NCBI RefSeq assembly: GCF_001702265.1 | Contig: NZ_MAUE01000021.1 | Location: 62,001 to 126,000, forward strand | Origin: Pseudomonas aylmerensis | Lineage (GTDB): Bacteria; Pseudomonadota; Gammaproteobacteria; Pseudomonadales; Pseudomonadaceae | DNA: 64,000 bases | Direction: 5' to 3' | Notes under the pieces: generated by a model | Database searches by the model: none | Told to the model about the DNA's origin: nothing | The model's input: the letters and a program-made list of their open reading frames with translations, nothing else | Translations under genes and position numbers: made by a program | Part shown: piece by piece, positions 43,625 to 50,777 of the stretch | Layout: the number at the start of each line of letters is the position of its first letter | How positions within the stretch are numbered: position 1 is the stretch's first letter

Positions 43625-44512
43625 ATGCGCCGCCTGCTCACCGGCTGTTTCGTTACCCTGCTGCTGTTGCTCAACACCCTGGTGCTGTTCGGGCCGTTGA
43701 TGGTGTTTGCCCTGCTCAAGCTGGTGGCTCCCGGACGTTTTCGCGACTACGCATCCTGGGCAGTAATGTGGATCGCCGAGACCTGGGCCGAGATCGACAA
43801 GCTTATTTTCTCGTGGTGCATCCCGACCCGCTGGGACATTCGCGGCGGCGGCGACCTGCGCGGCGACACCAGCTACCTGGTGATCAGCAACCACCAATCG
43901 TGGGTGGATATCCCCGCGCTGATCCAGGCCCTCAACCGGCGCACACCGTTCTTCAAATTCTTCCTGAAAAAAGAGCTGATCTGGGTGCCCTTCCTCGGCC
44001 TGGCCTGGTGGGCGCTGGATTACCCGTTCATGAAGCGCTACACCAAGGCTTTCCTGGCCAAGCACCCCGAGTTGGCCGGCCAGGACCTGAAGATCACCAA
44101 AGAGGCCTGCGAGCTGTTCAAGCGCCAGCCGGTGACGGTGGTCAATTACCTGGAAGGCACGCGGTTCACCCCGGCCAAGCGCAAGCAGCAGGACTCGCCG
44201 TTCGAGCGTCTGCTCAAACCCAAGGCGGGTGGCGTGGCGTTTGTATTGGCGGCGATGGGGGAACAACTGGACGCCGTGCTCGACGTTACGGTCGTCTATC
44301 CCCAGGAGAAGATCCCGGGCTTCTGGGACTTGATCTGCGGCTCGGTGCCGACGGTGATCATCGATATCCAGACCCGCGAGCTGGATCCGGCGTTGTGGCA
44401 GGGCGATTACGAAAACGATCCGGTGTTTCGCCAGACCGTCCAGAACTGGGTGAACCAGCTCTGGCTGGAGAAAGACGCGCGCATCGCCCAACTGCGCGCG
44501 GAAAACCCTTAA
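43625..44512 (+). CDS. PlsC-like acyltransferase, YihG type
   Basis: A 295-residue membrane-bound acyltransferase. It has a hydrophobic N-terminus (LLTGCFVTLLLLLNTLVLFG), the catalytic HX4D motif as NHQSWVDIPA (H90, D95), and the substrate motif VVNYLEGTRFTP. It corresponds to YihG-type lysophosphatidic acid acyltransferases, which add the second acyl chain to membrane phospholipids with preference for certain chains. The ATG at 43625 gives the expected N-terminus; the frame upstream to 43538 does not. Its stop overlaps that of the convergent DUF2780 gene. Confidence 0.9.
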   Translation: MRRLLTGCFVTLLLLLNTLVLFGPLMVFALLKLVAPGRFRDYASWAVMWIAETWAEIDKLIFSWCIPTRWDIRGGGDLRGDTSYLVISNHQSWVDIPALIQALNRRTPFFKFFLKKELIWVPFLGLAWWALDYPFMKRYTKAFLAKHPELAGQDLKITKEACELFKRQPVTVVNYLEGTRFTPAKRKQQDSPFERLLKPKAGGVAFVLAAMGEQLDAVLDVTVVYPQEKIPGFWDLICGSVPTVIIDIQTRELDPALWQGDYENDPVFRQTVQNWVNQLWLEKDARIAQLRAENP

Positions 44513-45081
44513 CTGCCGGTGCCCCACGCCTGGGCCAGTTTGCCCAACACGGAGCTGCTGGCGCCCTGGCCGCCAAGGTACTGCAGAATCACCGGGGCAA
44601 ACTGGCCGACCATGCCGCTGTCCATGCCCAGGGCGCTGAACGCAGTGTTCAGGTCATTGGTGTTTTTCACATTGCCCAGCAGGCCATCCAGGCCGCTGGT
44701 CTTGCTGCCGCCGGTCTGGCCGAGCATCCCGCTCAAGGCCCCGAGGCTGCCCAACGCGTTGTTGCCCGACAGCTGATCCAGACCCGGCACGCTCTTGCCC
44801 AGTTGCGAGTAGTCGGTGCTGCTCAGTTGGTTCTTGGCCAGGCCGAGCATCGCGCCGGTGCCGCCGACCGCTTGCTCGGGGGTGACATTCAATTGCGAGG
44901 TCAATGCGCTCAGCAGGCCGGCCGTCTCGGACGACGGCGCGGCGGCAGCGGCTTTGTTGTTGCCCCCCTGCATGCCGGAAATGGCATTGGCCGCGTCGCC
45001 AAGGCTGAACCCTGCGGCGAACACCGGGCCGGCCGCCAGGGTCATCAGGCAGGAAAGGGCGAAACCGCGTGAAATCTTCAT
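44509..45081 (-). CDS. DUF2780-family exported protein
   Basis: A 190-residue protein with a signal peptide (MKISRGFALSCLMTLAAGPV, cleavage after AGPVFA). The mature part is low-complexity, rich in Gly, Ala, Ser, Leu and Gln, with helical segments LLSALTSQLNVTPEQAVGGT and LGMDSGMVGQFAPVILQYLG typical of DUF2780 (VcgC/VcgE-like). The function is unknown. GAGG precedes the ATG at 45081; the longer upstream frame is spurious. It diverges from the ECF sigma gene. Confidence 0.85.
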   Translation of the reverse strand: MKISRGFALSCLMTLAAGPVFAAGFSLGDAANAISGMQGGNNKAAAAAPSSETAGLLSALTSQLNVTPEQAVGGTGAMLGLAKNQLSSTDYSQLGKSVPGLDQLSGNNALGSLGALSGMLGQTGGSKTSGLDGLLGNVKNTNDLNTAFSALGMDSGMVGQFAPVILQYLGGQGASSSVLGKLAQAWGTGS

Positions 45082-45208
45082 CGAAACAACCTCTGGATAT
45101 AGGTGCGAAAGCAGGCGTTTGACTGGGTAGCCCGGGGGATTGTTCCCAGTGCATCCAATCCCCCGCCTGCTGCGTATAACCACCACACACCTGTTGAGGA
45201 CGACGCCG

Positions 45209-45853
45209 GTGAATGGAACGCACGCGCAACCTGGACTACCCTCTGCCTGCCACCGCTTGCACGTGCAGTCCCACCGCCCTGTCGCCAGGGCCTGGAGAAG
45301 CCCTATTTCCACTTCCGACGCTGACCCGCTGCGGCCCCTGCTGGCCCAATGCGCCCTGGGCAACCGCCAGGCGTTCGAAACCCTCTACCGTACGGTTTCA
45401 CCGCGGCTGCACGGCGTTGCCTTGCGTTTCATGGGCCGCCCGGACCTGGCTGAAGAGGTGCTGCAGGAAGCCTTCGTGCGTATCTGGTACAACGCCTCGC
45501 GCTACGAGGCCCACCTGGCGGCGCCGATGACCTGGATGATAAACATCACCCGCAACCTGGCCATCGACCAACTGCGCAAACGCCGTGAACAACCGTTGGC
45601 AGATGGCCAACAGGACGCCCTGCTCGATGACAGCCCCAGCACCTTCGAACAGCTCGACAGCGAGCGCGAGGCGCGCGCGCTGAACCGCTGCCTCGACACG
45701 CTCGACGGCATGCAGCGCCAATCGATCACCGTGGCTTACTTCCAGGGCCTGTCGTGCTCGGAATTGGCCGACCATCTGGCCGCGCCGCTGGGTTCGGTCA
45801 AGTCCTGGATTCGTCGCGGCATGGAACGCCTGCGCAGGTGCCTTGAATCATGA
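45209..45853 (+). CDS. ECF sigma factor (SigK/RpoE-like) paired with an RskA anti-sigma
   Basis: A 214-residue sigma factor. Region 2 is LLAQCALGNRQAFETLYRTV onward with PDLAEEVLQEAFVRIWYNAS; region 4 has LDGMQRQSITVAYFQGLSCS and GSVKSWIRRGMERLRRCLES. The start is unsure: the GTG at 45209 has TTGAGGA eight bases ahead; the GTG at 45263 or a later codon would remove a non-conserved leader. The stop overlaps the anti-sigma ATG by four bases. Together they resemble SigK/RskA pairs responding to redox or envelope signals. Confidence 0.88.
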   Translation: MNGTHAQPGLPSACHRLHVQSHRPVARAWRSPISTSDADPLRPLLAQCALGNRQAFETLYRTVSPRLHGVALRFMGRPDLAEEVLQEAFVRIWYNASRYEAHLAAPMTWMINITRNLAIDQLRKRREQPLADGQQDALLDDSPSTFEQLDSEREARALNRCLDTLDGMQRQSITVAYFQGLSCSELADHLAAPLGSVKSWIRRGMERLRRCLES

Positions 45854-46527
45854 ACTACCAGACCACTCCCCTGCGCCGCGCCCTGGCGGGCGACTACGCC
45901 ATCGGCCTGATGCCCGCTACCGCCCGCCGCCGTTTTGAGGCGCTGCTGCTCGACGACGCCGCATTGCGCGTGGAACTCGGCCATTGGCAGGCGGCCCTGG
46001 CCAGCCTGACCGGGACCCTGCCCGAACGGCCGGTGCCCGATCACGTGTGGGAAGGCATCCAGGCGCGGATCGAGCCGCAGGTCCTGCACCTGCCGGCGAA
46101 GAAACCGTTGTGGCTGAACCTGCGGCTATGGGCGGCCGCCTTCGGGATTGTCATCGCGGTGCTGGTGGGCGTGCTGTACCAGCGCGATCTGGGCGTGGAA
46201 TACAACGCCACACTCGTCGCTGCCAACCAGCAACCGGCGCTGCAGATCAAGGCGTTTGCCGATCACCTGCAAGTGGAGCCGCTGGCGTTGGCCGCGCTTG
46301 AGCCGACGCGCGACCTGGAATTGTGGGCCATCCAGCCCGGTGGCAAACCGATCTCGCTGGGCCTGGTGCCGACGGCAGGCAGGGGCCGGATTCAGCTGAG
46401 CCCGGCACAGCAAGCCTTGCTTGCCGCACCGCTGACCCTGGCCGTGAGCCTGGAGCCGCGCGGCGGTTCGCCCACCGGGCAGCCGACCGGACCGGTGCTG
46501 TATCAGGGCCAATTGGCATCACTTTGA
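45850..46527 (+). CDS. RskA-type anti-sigma factor
   Basis: A 225-residue inner-membrane protein. The N-terminal cytoplasmic part (1-85) begins LRRALAGDYAIGLMPATARR, the sigma-binding helices of this class. One transmembrane helix lies at about 92-110. A periplasmic RskA domain follows (about 115-225) with the diagnostic LELWAIQPGGKPISLGLVP and PTGPVLYQGQLASL. It holds the preceding sigma factor at the membrane until a signal triggers release. It is coupled to the sigma gene by ATGA overlap. Confidence 0.9.
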   Translation: MNYQTTPLRRALAGDYAIGLMPATARRRFEALLLDDAALRVELGHWQAALASLTGTLPERPVPDHVWEGIQARIEPQVLHLPAKKPLWLNLRLWAAAFGIVIAVLVGVLYQRDLGVEYNATLVAANQQPALQIKAFADHLQVEPLALAALEPTRDLELWAIQPGGKPISLGLVPTAGRGRIQLSPAQQALLAAPLTLAVSLEPRGGSPTGQPTGPVLYQGQLASL

Positions 46528-46562
46528 GCGCCAACCGGTTCAGGAACCCATCGCGTAAACCA

Positions 46563-46598
46563 GGGTCCATGACAGGACTGAAAGCCCTGTCAGGACCC
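46563..46598 (+). promoter_or_regulatory. Hairpin masking the start region of the RskA-domain paralogue
   Basis: GGGTCC (46563-46568) plus TGACAGG (46570-46576) pair with CCTGTCA plus GGACCC (46586-46598); one base bulges and the loop is nine bases. The AGGA that could act as Shine-Dalgarno for the ATG at 46604 lies in the right arm. There is no T-run. Control of translation of the next gene is inference. Confidence 0.5.
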
Positions 46599-46603
46599 TC
46601 TTC

Positions 46604-47062
46604 ATGAGCGCGACACGCCCCACCATCATCGAGCCCAAACCCCCTTTCTGGAGCCGTCCGCGCCTGTTCATCGGTGTCTGCGTGGCCGTGATCGCCGGCC
46701 TCGGCGGCGCGTTCTACACCCAGGACAACGTCAAGTCCGCCGCCACCCTGGTGACCACCACCCAGCAGCCGGCGGCGCAGGTCATGGCGCACAAGGATTA
46801 CCTCGAAGTCGAACCGATCGCCACGACAGCGCCCGAGCCCGATCGCAGCCTGGAACTGTGGGCCATGCCCGAAGGGGGCAAACCGGTCTCCTTGGGGCTA
46901 TTGCCGGAAGACGGCAAAGGCATCATCGGTCTCAACCCGCGCCAGCAGGCAAGCATCCGCCAGCCGGTGGCGTTACTGGTGAGTTCGGAGACCAAGGGCG
47001 GCTCGTTGAGCAAACAGCCGACAGGGCCGACGGTGTATCAGGGCGCGCTGGCAGTGCGGTGA
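46604..47062 (+). CDS. RskA-domain paralogue lacking the sigma-binding region
   Basis: A 152-residue protein with a short cytoplasmic tail, one transmembrane helix (about 20-38) and a periplasmic domain clearly homologous to the C-terminal half of the preceding anti-sigma. Compare LELWAMPEGGKPVSLGLLP with LELWAIQPGGKPISLGLVP, and QPTGPTVYQGALA with QPTGPVLYQGQLA. The N-terminal sigma-binding helices are absent. It looks like a partial duplication that could compete for the signal, pair with the anti-sigma in the periplasm, or be decaying. It starts 76 nt after the anti-sigma, behind a hairpin. Confidence 0.82.
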   Translation: MSATRPTIIEPKPPFWSRPRLFIGVCVAVIAGLGGAFYTQDNVKSAATLVTTTQQPAAQVMAHKDYLEVEPIATTAPEPDRSLELWAMPEGGKPVSLGLLPEDGKGIIGLNPRQQASIRQPVALLVSSETKGGSLSKQPTGPTVYQGALAVR

Positions 47063-47201
47063 GTTGGCCTTTTGCGTGTCTCGCGATAAAAGCCCATCGA
47101 TTAATCGCGACCTGTTCTAGAAAACTGTTATTTCTCACAGTAGCCGACGACGCAAAACCACCCGCAGCATAAAGCTTCCCGCGCGCCACAGGAGGTGGGC
47201 C

Positions 47202-47606
47202 ATGAACAGCGCAATGTCTGCAGGTGTGTTCTTCACTATCGCACTGATGAACCCTGCCCACGCGGCGGCAACTTCCACCTGCCCGCCGATCCAGGACATC
47301 AAGCAAACGGCAATGGCCAACGGCGGTTACCGCTACGAAACCTCACAGCCTGACGGGCTCACCTGGACAGGCGAAAACCCGCAGGCGGCGGTGTCGGACC
47401 TGACTGACTCGACCTTCCACGATGCCCGTTACGACATGAACAGCAAGGCCGTCATCTGCACCTACAAAGGCCCCATGAACAACGAAGCCAGCGTTTCGGT
47501 AACGGCACCTGTCGTTGATTGGAACCTTACGCCCACCAGAGGCGAGTGGAGAGGCACCTATTGCGAAGCCTTGGACCGTTCCAGGTGTGAATTTACGCAC
47601 CACTGA
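47202..47606 (+). CDS. Small secreted protein, possibly DUF3757
   Basis: A 134-residue protein with a signal peptide (MNSAMSAGVFFTIALMNPAH, cleavage near AHAA) and about five cysteines in the mature part (STCPPIQDIKQTAMANGGYR; AVICTYKG; CEALDRSRC). The opening CPxIxDIKQ and central aromatic Trp segment resemble DUF3757, a Pseudomonas family of unknown function; I hold that name loosely. AGGAGG precedes the ATG. It has its own terminator, so it is likely a single-gene unit. Confidence 0.75.
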   Translation: MNSAMSAGVFFTIALMNPAHAAATSTCPPIQDIKQTAMANGGYRYETSQPDGLTWTGENPQAAVSDLTDSTFHDARYDMNSKAVICTYKGPMNNEASVSVTAPVVDWNLTPTRGEWRGTYCEALDRSRCEFTHH

Positions 47607-47634
47607 AAAGGGCGACTTGAAGTCGCCCTTTTTT
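47607..47634. terminator. Bidirectional terminator between the secreted protein gene and fdhA
   Basis: AAAGGGCGACTT pairs with AAGTCGCCCTTT around a one- or two-base turn, with a T-run after it and an A-run before it. It lies exactly between the two convergent stop codons. Confidence 0.93.
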
Positions 47635-47635
47635 A

Positions 47636-48835
47636 TTACGCCGCGCTGAACAACTTGTGCGGATCGATCACAAATTTCTTCGGCACACCCGCATCGAACT
47701 CGCCGTATCCACGCGGTGCATCATCCAGGCTGATCACCTGCACGCCGACGATCTCGGCAATGTTGATACGGTCCCACATGATCGCCTGCATCAGCTGGCG
47801 GTTGTACTTCATCACCGGCGTCTGCCCGGTGTGGAAGCTGTGGGATTTGGCCCAGCCCAGGCCGAAGCGAATGCTCAGGCTGCCCATTTTCGCGGCGGCG
47901 TCGACGGCGCCCGGGTCTTCGGTCACGTAGAGGCCGGGGATACCGATCTTGCCCGCCACGCGCACCACGCCCATCAGCGAGTTGAGCACGGTGGCCGGGG
48001 CCTCCGCCTTGGCGCCTTCATGACCGTGGCCACGGGCTTCGAAGCCTACGGCGTCGACGGCGCAGTCCACTTCCGGCTCGCCCAGCAGCGCGGCGATCTG
48101 TTCGTGCAGCGGGGTGTCCTTGGACAGGTCGGCAATCTCAAACCCCTGGGCCTTGGCGTGGGCCAGGCGGATCGGGTTGACGTCACCGATAATCACCACC
48201 GCCGCGCCCAGCAGGCGTGCCGAGGCCGCTGCAGCCAGGCCGACCGGGCCAGCGCCGGCGATGTAGACGGTGCTGCCAGGGCCGACACCGGCCGTCACGG
48301 CGCCGTGGTAACCGGTAGGCAGGATGTCGGAGAGGCAGGTCAGGTCGCGGATTTTCTCCATGGCCTTGTCGCGGTCCGGCAGTTTCAGCAGGTTGAAATC
48401 GGCGTACGGCACCAGCACGTACTCGGCCTGGCCGCCGGTCCAGTCGCCCATGTCGACATAGCCATAGGCGCCCCCCGCACGTGCCGGGTTGACGGTCAGG
48501 CAGACGCCGGTGTGTTGCTCCTTGCAGGATCGGCAGCGGCCGCACGCCACGTTGAAGGGGACGGAGACCAGGTCACCGATCTTGAGGTTTTCGACGTCGC
48601 TGCCCTTCTCGATCACTTCGCCGGTGATCTCGTGACCGAGCACCAGGCCGGTCTGGGCGGTGGTGCGGCCGCGCACCATGTGTTGGTCGGAGCCGCAGAT
48701 GTTGGTGGAGACCACGCGCAGGATGACGCCGTGCTCGATCTTCCTGCCACGGGGGTCCTGCATTTTGGGATAGTCGATTTTCTGTACTTCGACCTTGCCG
48801 TTGCCGAGATACACGACACCACGATTACCAGACAT
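47636..48835 (-). CDS. fdhA: Glutathione-independent formaldehyde dehydrogenase
   Basis: A 399-residue zinc-dependent medium-chain dehydrogenase that oxidises formaldehyde to formate with NAD. Catalytic zinc ligands C47 and H68 (NICGSDQH; LGHEITGEV) and structural-zinc cysteines C98, C101, C104 and C112 (ACGRCRSCKEQHTGVC) are at the positions of the P. putida enzyme. The NAD fold is YIAGAGPVGLAAAASARLLG. Formaldehyde here comes from sarcosine oxidation, and the gene ends the sox-purU-fdhA string. It is separated from purU by a REPIN. Confidence 0.96.
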   Translation of the reverse strand: MSGNRGVVYLGNGKVEVQKIDYPKMQDPRGRKIEHGVILRVVSTNICGSDQHMVRGRTTAQTGLVLGHEITGEVIEKGSDVENLKIGDLVSVPFNVACGRCRSCKEQHTGVCLTVNPARAGGAYGYVDMGDWTGGQAEYVLVPYADFNLLKLPDRDKAMEKIRDLTCLSDILPTGYHGAVTAGVGPGSTVYIAGAGPVGLAAAASARLLGAAVVIIGDVNPIRLAHAKAQGFEIADLSKDTPLHEQIAALLGEPEVDCAVDAVGFEARGHGHEGAKAEAPATVLNSLMGVVRVAGKIGIPGLYVTEDPGAVDAAAKMGSLSIRFGLGWAKSHSFHTGQTPVMKYNRQLMQAIMWDRINIAEIVGVQVISLDDAPRGYGEFDAGVPKKFVIDPHKLFSAA

Positions 48836-48938
48836 GCTTTCACCTCGCTGTTGTTTTTATGGAACCGCGTTGCCCAGGCAGGCAGCGCGTTTAAGTGCTC
48901 GGGTACAGATGCTGTTTTTGCGTTGTTGCTGATGGCCC

Positions 48939-49025
48939 TTTCGCGAGCAAGCCCGCTCCCACATTCGACCGGGTTCCACCTTTGGAATGCGGTCGAATGT
49001 GGGAGCTGGCTTGCCTGCGAAGGCG
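48939..49025. repeat. REPIN between purU and fdhA
   Basis: Facing REP copies, left in the TTCGCGAGCAAGCCCGC orientation from 48939 and right as GTGGGAGCTGGCTTGCC ending near 49025; an inner CATTCGACC/GGTCGAATG repeat completes the stem. Confidence 0.85.
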
Positions 49026-49029
49026 TCCG

Positions 49030-49887
49030 TCAGAGCACCACCGTGCGATTGGCGTTCAAGAACACCCGCCGCTCAATGTGATACCCCACTGCCCGGGCCA
49101 GGGTCAGGCCTTCGATATCGCGCCCCTTGGCAATCAAATCCTCCGGATAGTGGCTGTGATCCACCACCTCCACACCCTGGGCGATGATCGGGCCTTCATC
49201 CAGGTCGTTGTTGATGTAATGCGCCGTGGCGCCGACCAATTTCACGCCCTTGTTGTAGGCCTGGTGATAGGGCTTGGCGCCCTTGAATCCCGGCAGCAAC
49301 GAGTGATGGATATTGATCGCCTTGCCATCCAGCTTGCGGCACAGCTCCGGCGACAGCACTTGCATGTAGCGCGCAAGGATCACCAGCTCTGCCCCTGTGT
49401 CTTCCACCACTTGCCACACCTGCCGCTCCTGGGACGGTTTGTCATTGGGGTCGAGGGGGAAATGGTAGTAGGGAATCTGGTGCCAGTCGGCCAAAGGTTT
49501 GAGATCGGGGTGATTGGAGACCACCGCGACCACATCCATCGACAGCTGGCCGATGCGTTGGCGGTACAGCAGGTCATTCAGGCAGTGATCGGCCTTGGAG
49601 ACCATGATCACCACTTTTGGCCGGTAGTTCGGCGCCGTCAGCTCGAAGATCATGCCAAAGGCTTCACCGCGCGTGGCCAGGCCATCGCGGAAAGCCTGCT
49701 CGTCAAAGCCGTCGGGCTGGCGGAATTCCACGCGGATAAAAAATCGGCCCGAGAGGCGGTCATCGAACGAATGGTGCTCGGTGACGTAGCACCCCTGCTC
49801 GAACAGATAGCGAGTGACCGCGTCCACCGTGCCGAGCACGCTGGGGCAGTCGGCGGTCAAAATCCATGTATCGGGTGCGCGGCTCAT
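49030..49887 (-). CDS. purU: Formyltetrahydrofolate deformylase
   Basis: A 285-residue enzyme releasing formate and free THF from 10-formyl-THF, so that folate can keep accepting C1 units from sarcosine. The N-terminal ACT domain (about 8-80) has ILTADCPSVLGTVDAVTRYL; the formyltransferase domain has the active-site region HHSLLPGFKGAKPYHQAYNK and GATAHYINNDLDEGPIIAQG. AAGGAGT precedes the ATG at 49887. It lies downstream of soxG, separated by a RAYT-type REPIN. Confidence 0.95.
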   Translation of the reverse strand: MSRAPDTWILTADCPSVLGTVDAVTRYLFEQGCYVTEHHSFDDRLSGRFFIRVEFRQPDGFDEQAFRDGLATRGEAFGMIFELTAPNYRPKVVIMVSKADHCLNDLLYRQRIGQLSMDVVAVVSNHPDLKPLADWHQIPYYHFPLDPNDKPSQERQVWQVVEDTGAELVILARYMQVLSPELCRKLDGKAINIHHSLLPGFKGAKPYHQAYNKGVKLVGATAHYINNDLDEGPIIAQGVEVVDHSHYPEDLIAKGRDIEGLTLARAVGYHIERRVFLNANRTVVL

Positions 49888-49901
49888 AGTGCATGACTCC
49901 T

Positions 49902-50010
49902 TGATCGTTCCCACGTTCTGCGTGGGCATGCCGCCATGGACGCTCTGCGTCCGCTCTTGGGACGCAGGGCGCCCCGGGATGCATTCCCACGCGGAGCGCG
50001 GGAACGATCA
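49902..50010. repeat. RAYT-type REPIN (GATCGTTCCCACGC family), copy 1
   Basis: A 109-nt element beginning TGATCGTTCCCACG and ending CGTGGGAACGATCA-like, with inner GCTCTGCGTCC/GGACGCAGGGC pairing. It is about 94% like the 109-nt copy at 50665-50773 and shares its terminal motif with the REPs flanking the RAYT gene at 59216. It lies between soxG and purU. Confidence 0.9.
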
Positions 50011-50012
50011 TG

Positions 50013-50645
50013 TCAGGCTTGAACGTTGAGGCCGAATTCGGCCGAGGCATCCTGCAGCCACAACCACCAGTAGTCCGAGAAGCTGCGACGAATCACCAGC
50101 TCCCAGGTGTCTTCAGCGGTATGGCGGATCACCAGTTGCGACTTGGCGAACACCGTGCCCACCGCCTTGCCCACCGGGAAATTGTTGGGGTGTACGTCGT
50201 AGCTGGTGGACTTCATCAGCACGTCGCGCACATTCGGGCCGCTGAGCTCGAGGATCTGCTGGCCGCCGCTGACGTTGACGATCTGGATATGCAACTCGCC
50301 CAGCGCCTCGCGCAAACTTTTCTCGGCGGCGAACTCTTCACCGCTCGGCACGACCAGTAGCCACTCATCCGGGCCGAGCCATTGCAGGCTGGTTTCGCCA
50401 TTGACGATCACTTGCAGGGCGCCAGGCAACTCGATGCCCAGGGCCTTGTGCACGCCGGCGGCGAAGGCGGCATCGTGGCCATCGCCACGGATGGTCAGGT
50501 GGCCGAGGAGTTTCTTTTCACGCACGGTCACGCCGGCATTCTTGCGGCCCTTGCCGACCAGGCTGGCGAGGTCGGCATGGTGCAGCGACGACTCGGCCTT
50601 GGCGCCGGTGGTGGGGCGTTGTTGGTAAACATTGGCTGCTGTCAT
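50013..50645 (-). CDS. soxG: Sarcosine oxidase gamma subunit
   Basis: A 210-residue subunit of heterotetrameric sarcosine oxidase (alpha-beta-gamma-delta), which turns sarcosine into glycine with transfer of the methyl carbon to THF. The SoxG family is recognised by SLQWLGPDEWLLVVPSGEE, the central IVNVSGGQQILELSGPNVRD and the C-terminal RSFSDYWWLWLQDASAEFG. The ATG at 50645 begins MTAANVYQQRPTTGAKAESS; the longer frame is read from a REPIN. It lies 132 nt after soxA, with that REPIN in between. Confidence 0.93.
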   Translation of the reverse strand: MTAANVYQQRPTTGAKAESSLHHADLASLVGKGRKNAGVTVREKKLLGHLTIRGDGHDAAFAAGVHKALGIELPGALQVIVNGETSLQWLGPDEWLLVVPSGEEFAAEKSLREALGELHIQIVNVSGGQQILELSGPNVRDVLMKSTSYDVHPNNFPVGKAVGTVFAKSQLVIRHTAEDTWELVIRRSFSDYWWLWLQDASAEFGLNVQA

Positions 50646-50664
50646 AAAGCACCTGTGTTGAATT

Positions 50665-50773
50665 TGATCGTTCCCACGCTCTGCGTGGGAATGCCGCCAT
50701 GGACGCTCTGCGTCCGCTCTTTGGGCGCAGAGCGCCCCGGGATGCATTCCCACGCGGAGCGTGGGAACGATCA
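50665..50773. repeat. RAYT-type REPIN, copy 2, inside the sox operon
   Basis: A 109-nt palindromic element starting TGATCGTTCCCACGC and ending GCGTGGGAACGATCA, nearly identical to 49902-50010. It sits between soxA and soxG, just downstream of the soxA stop. Confidence 0.92.
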
Positions 50774-50777
50774 GGTG

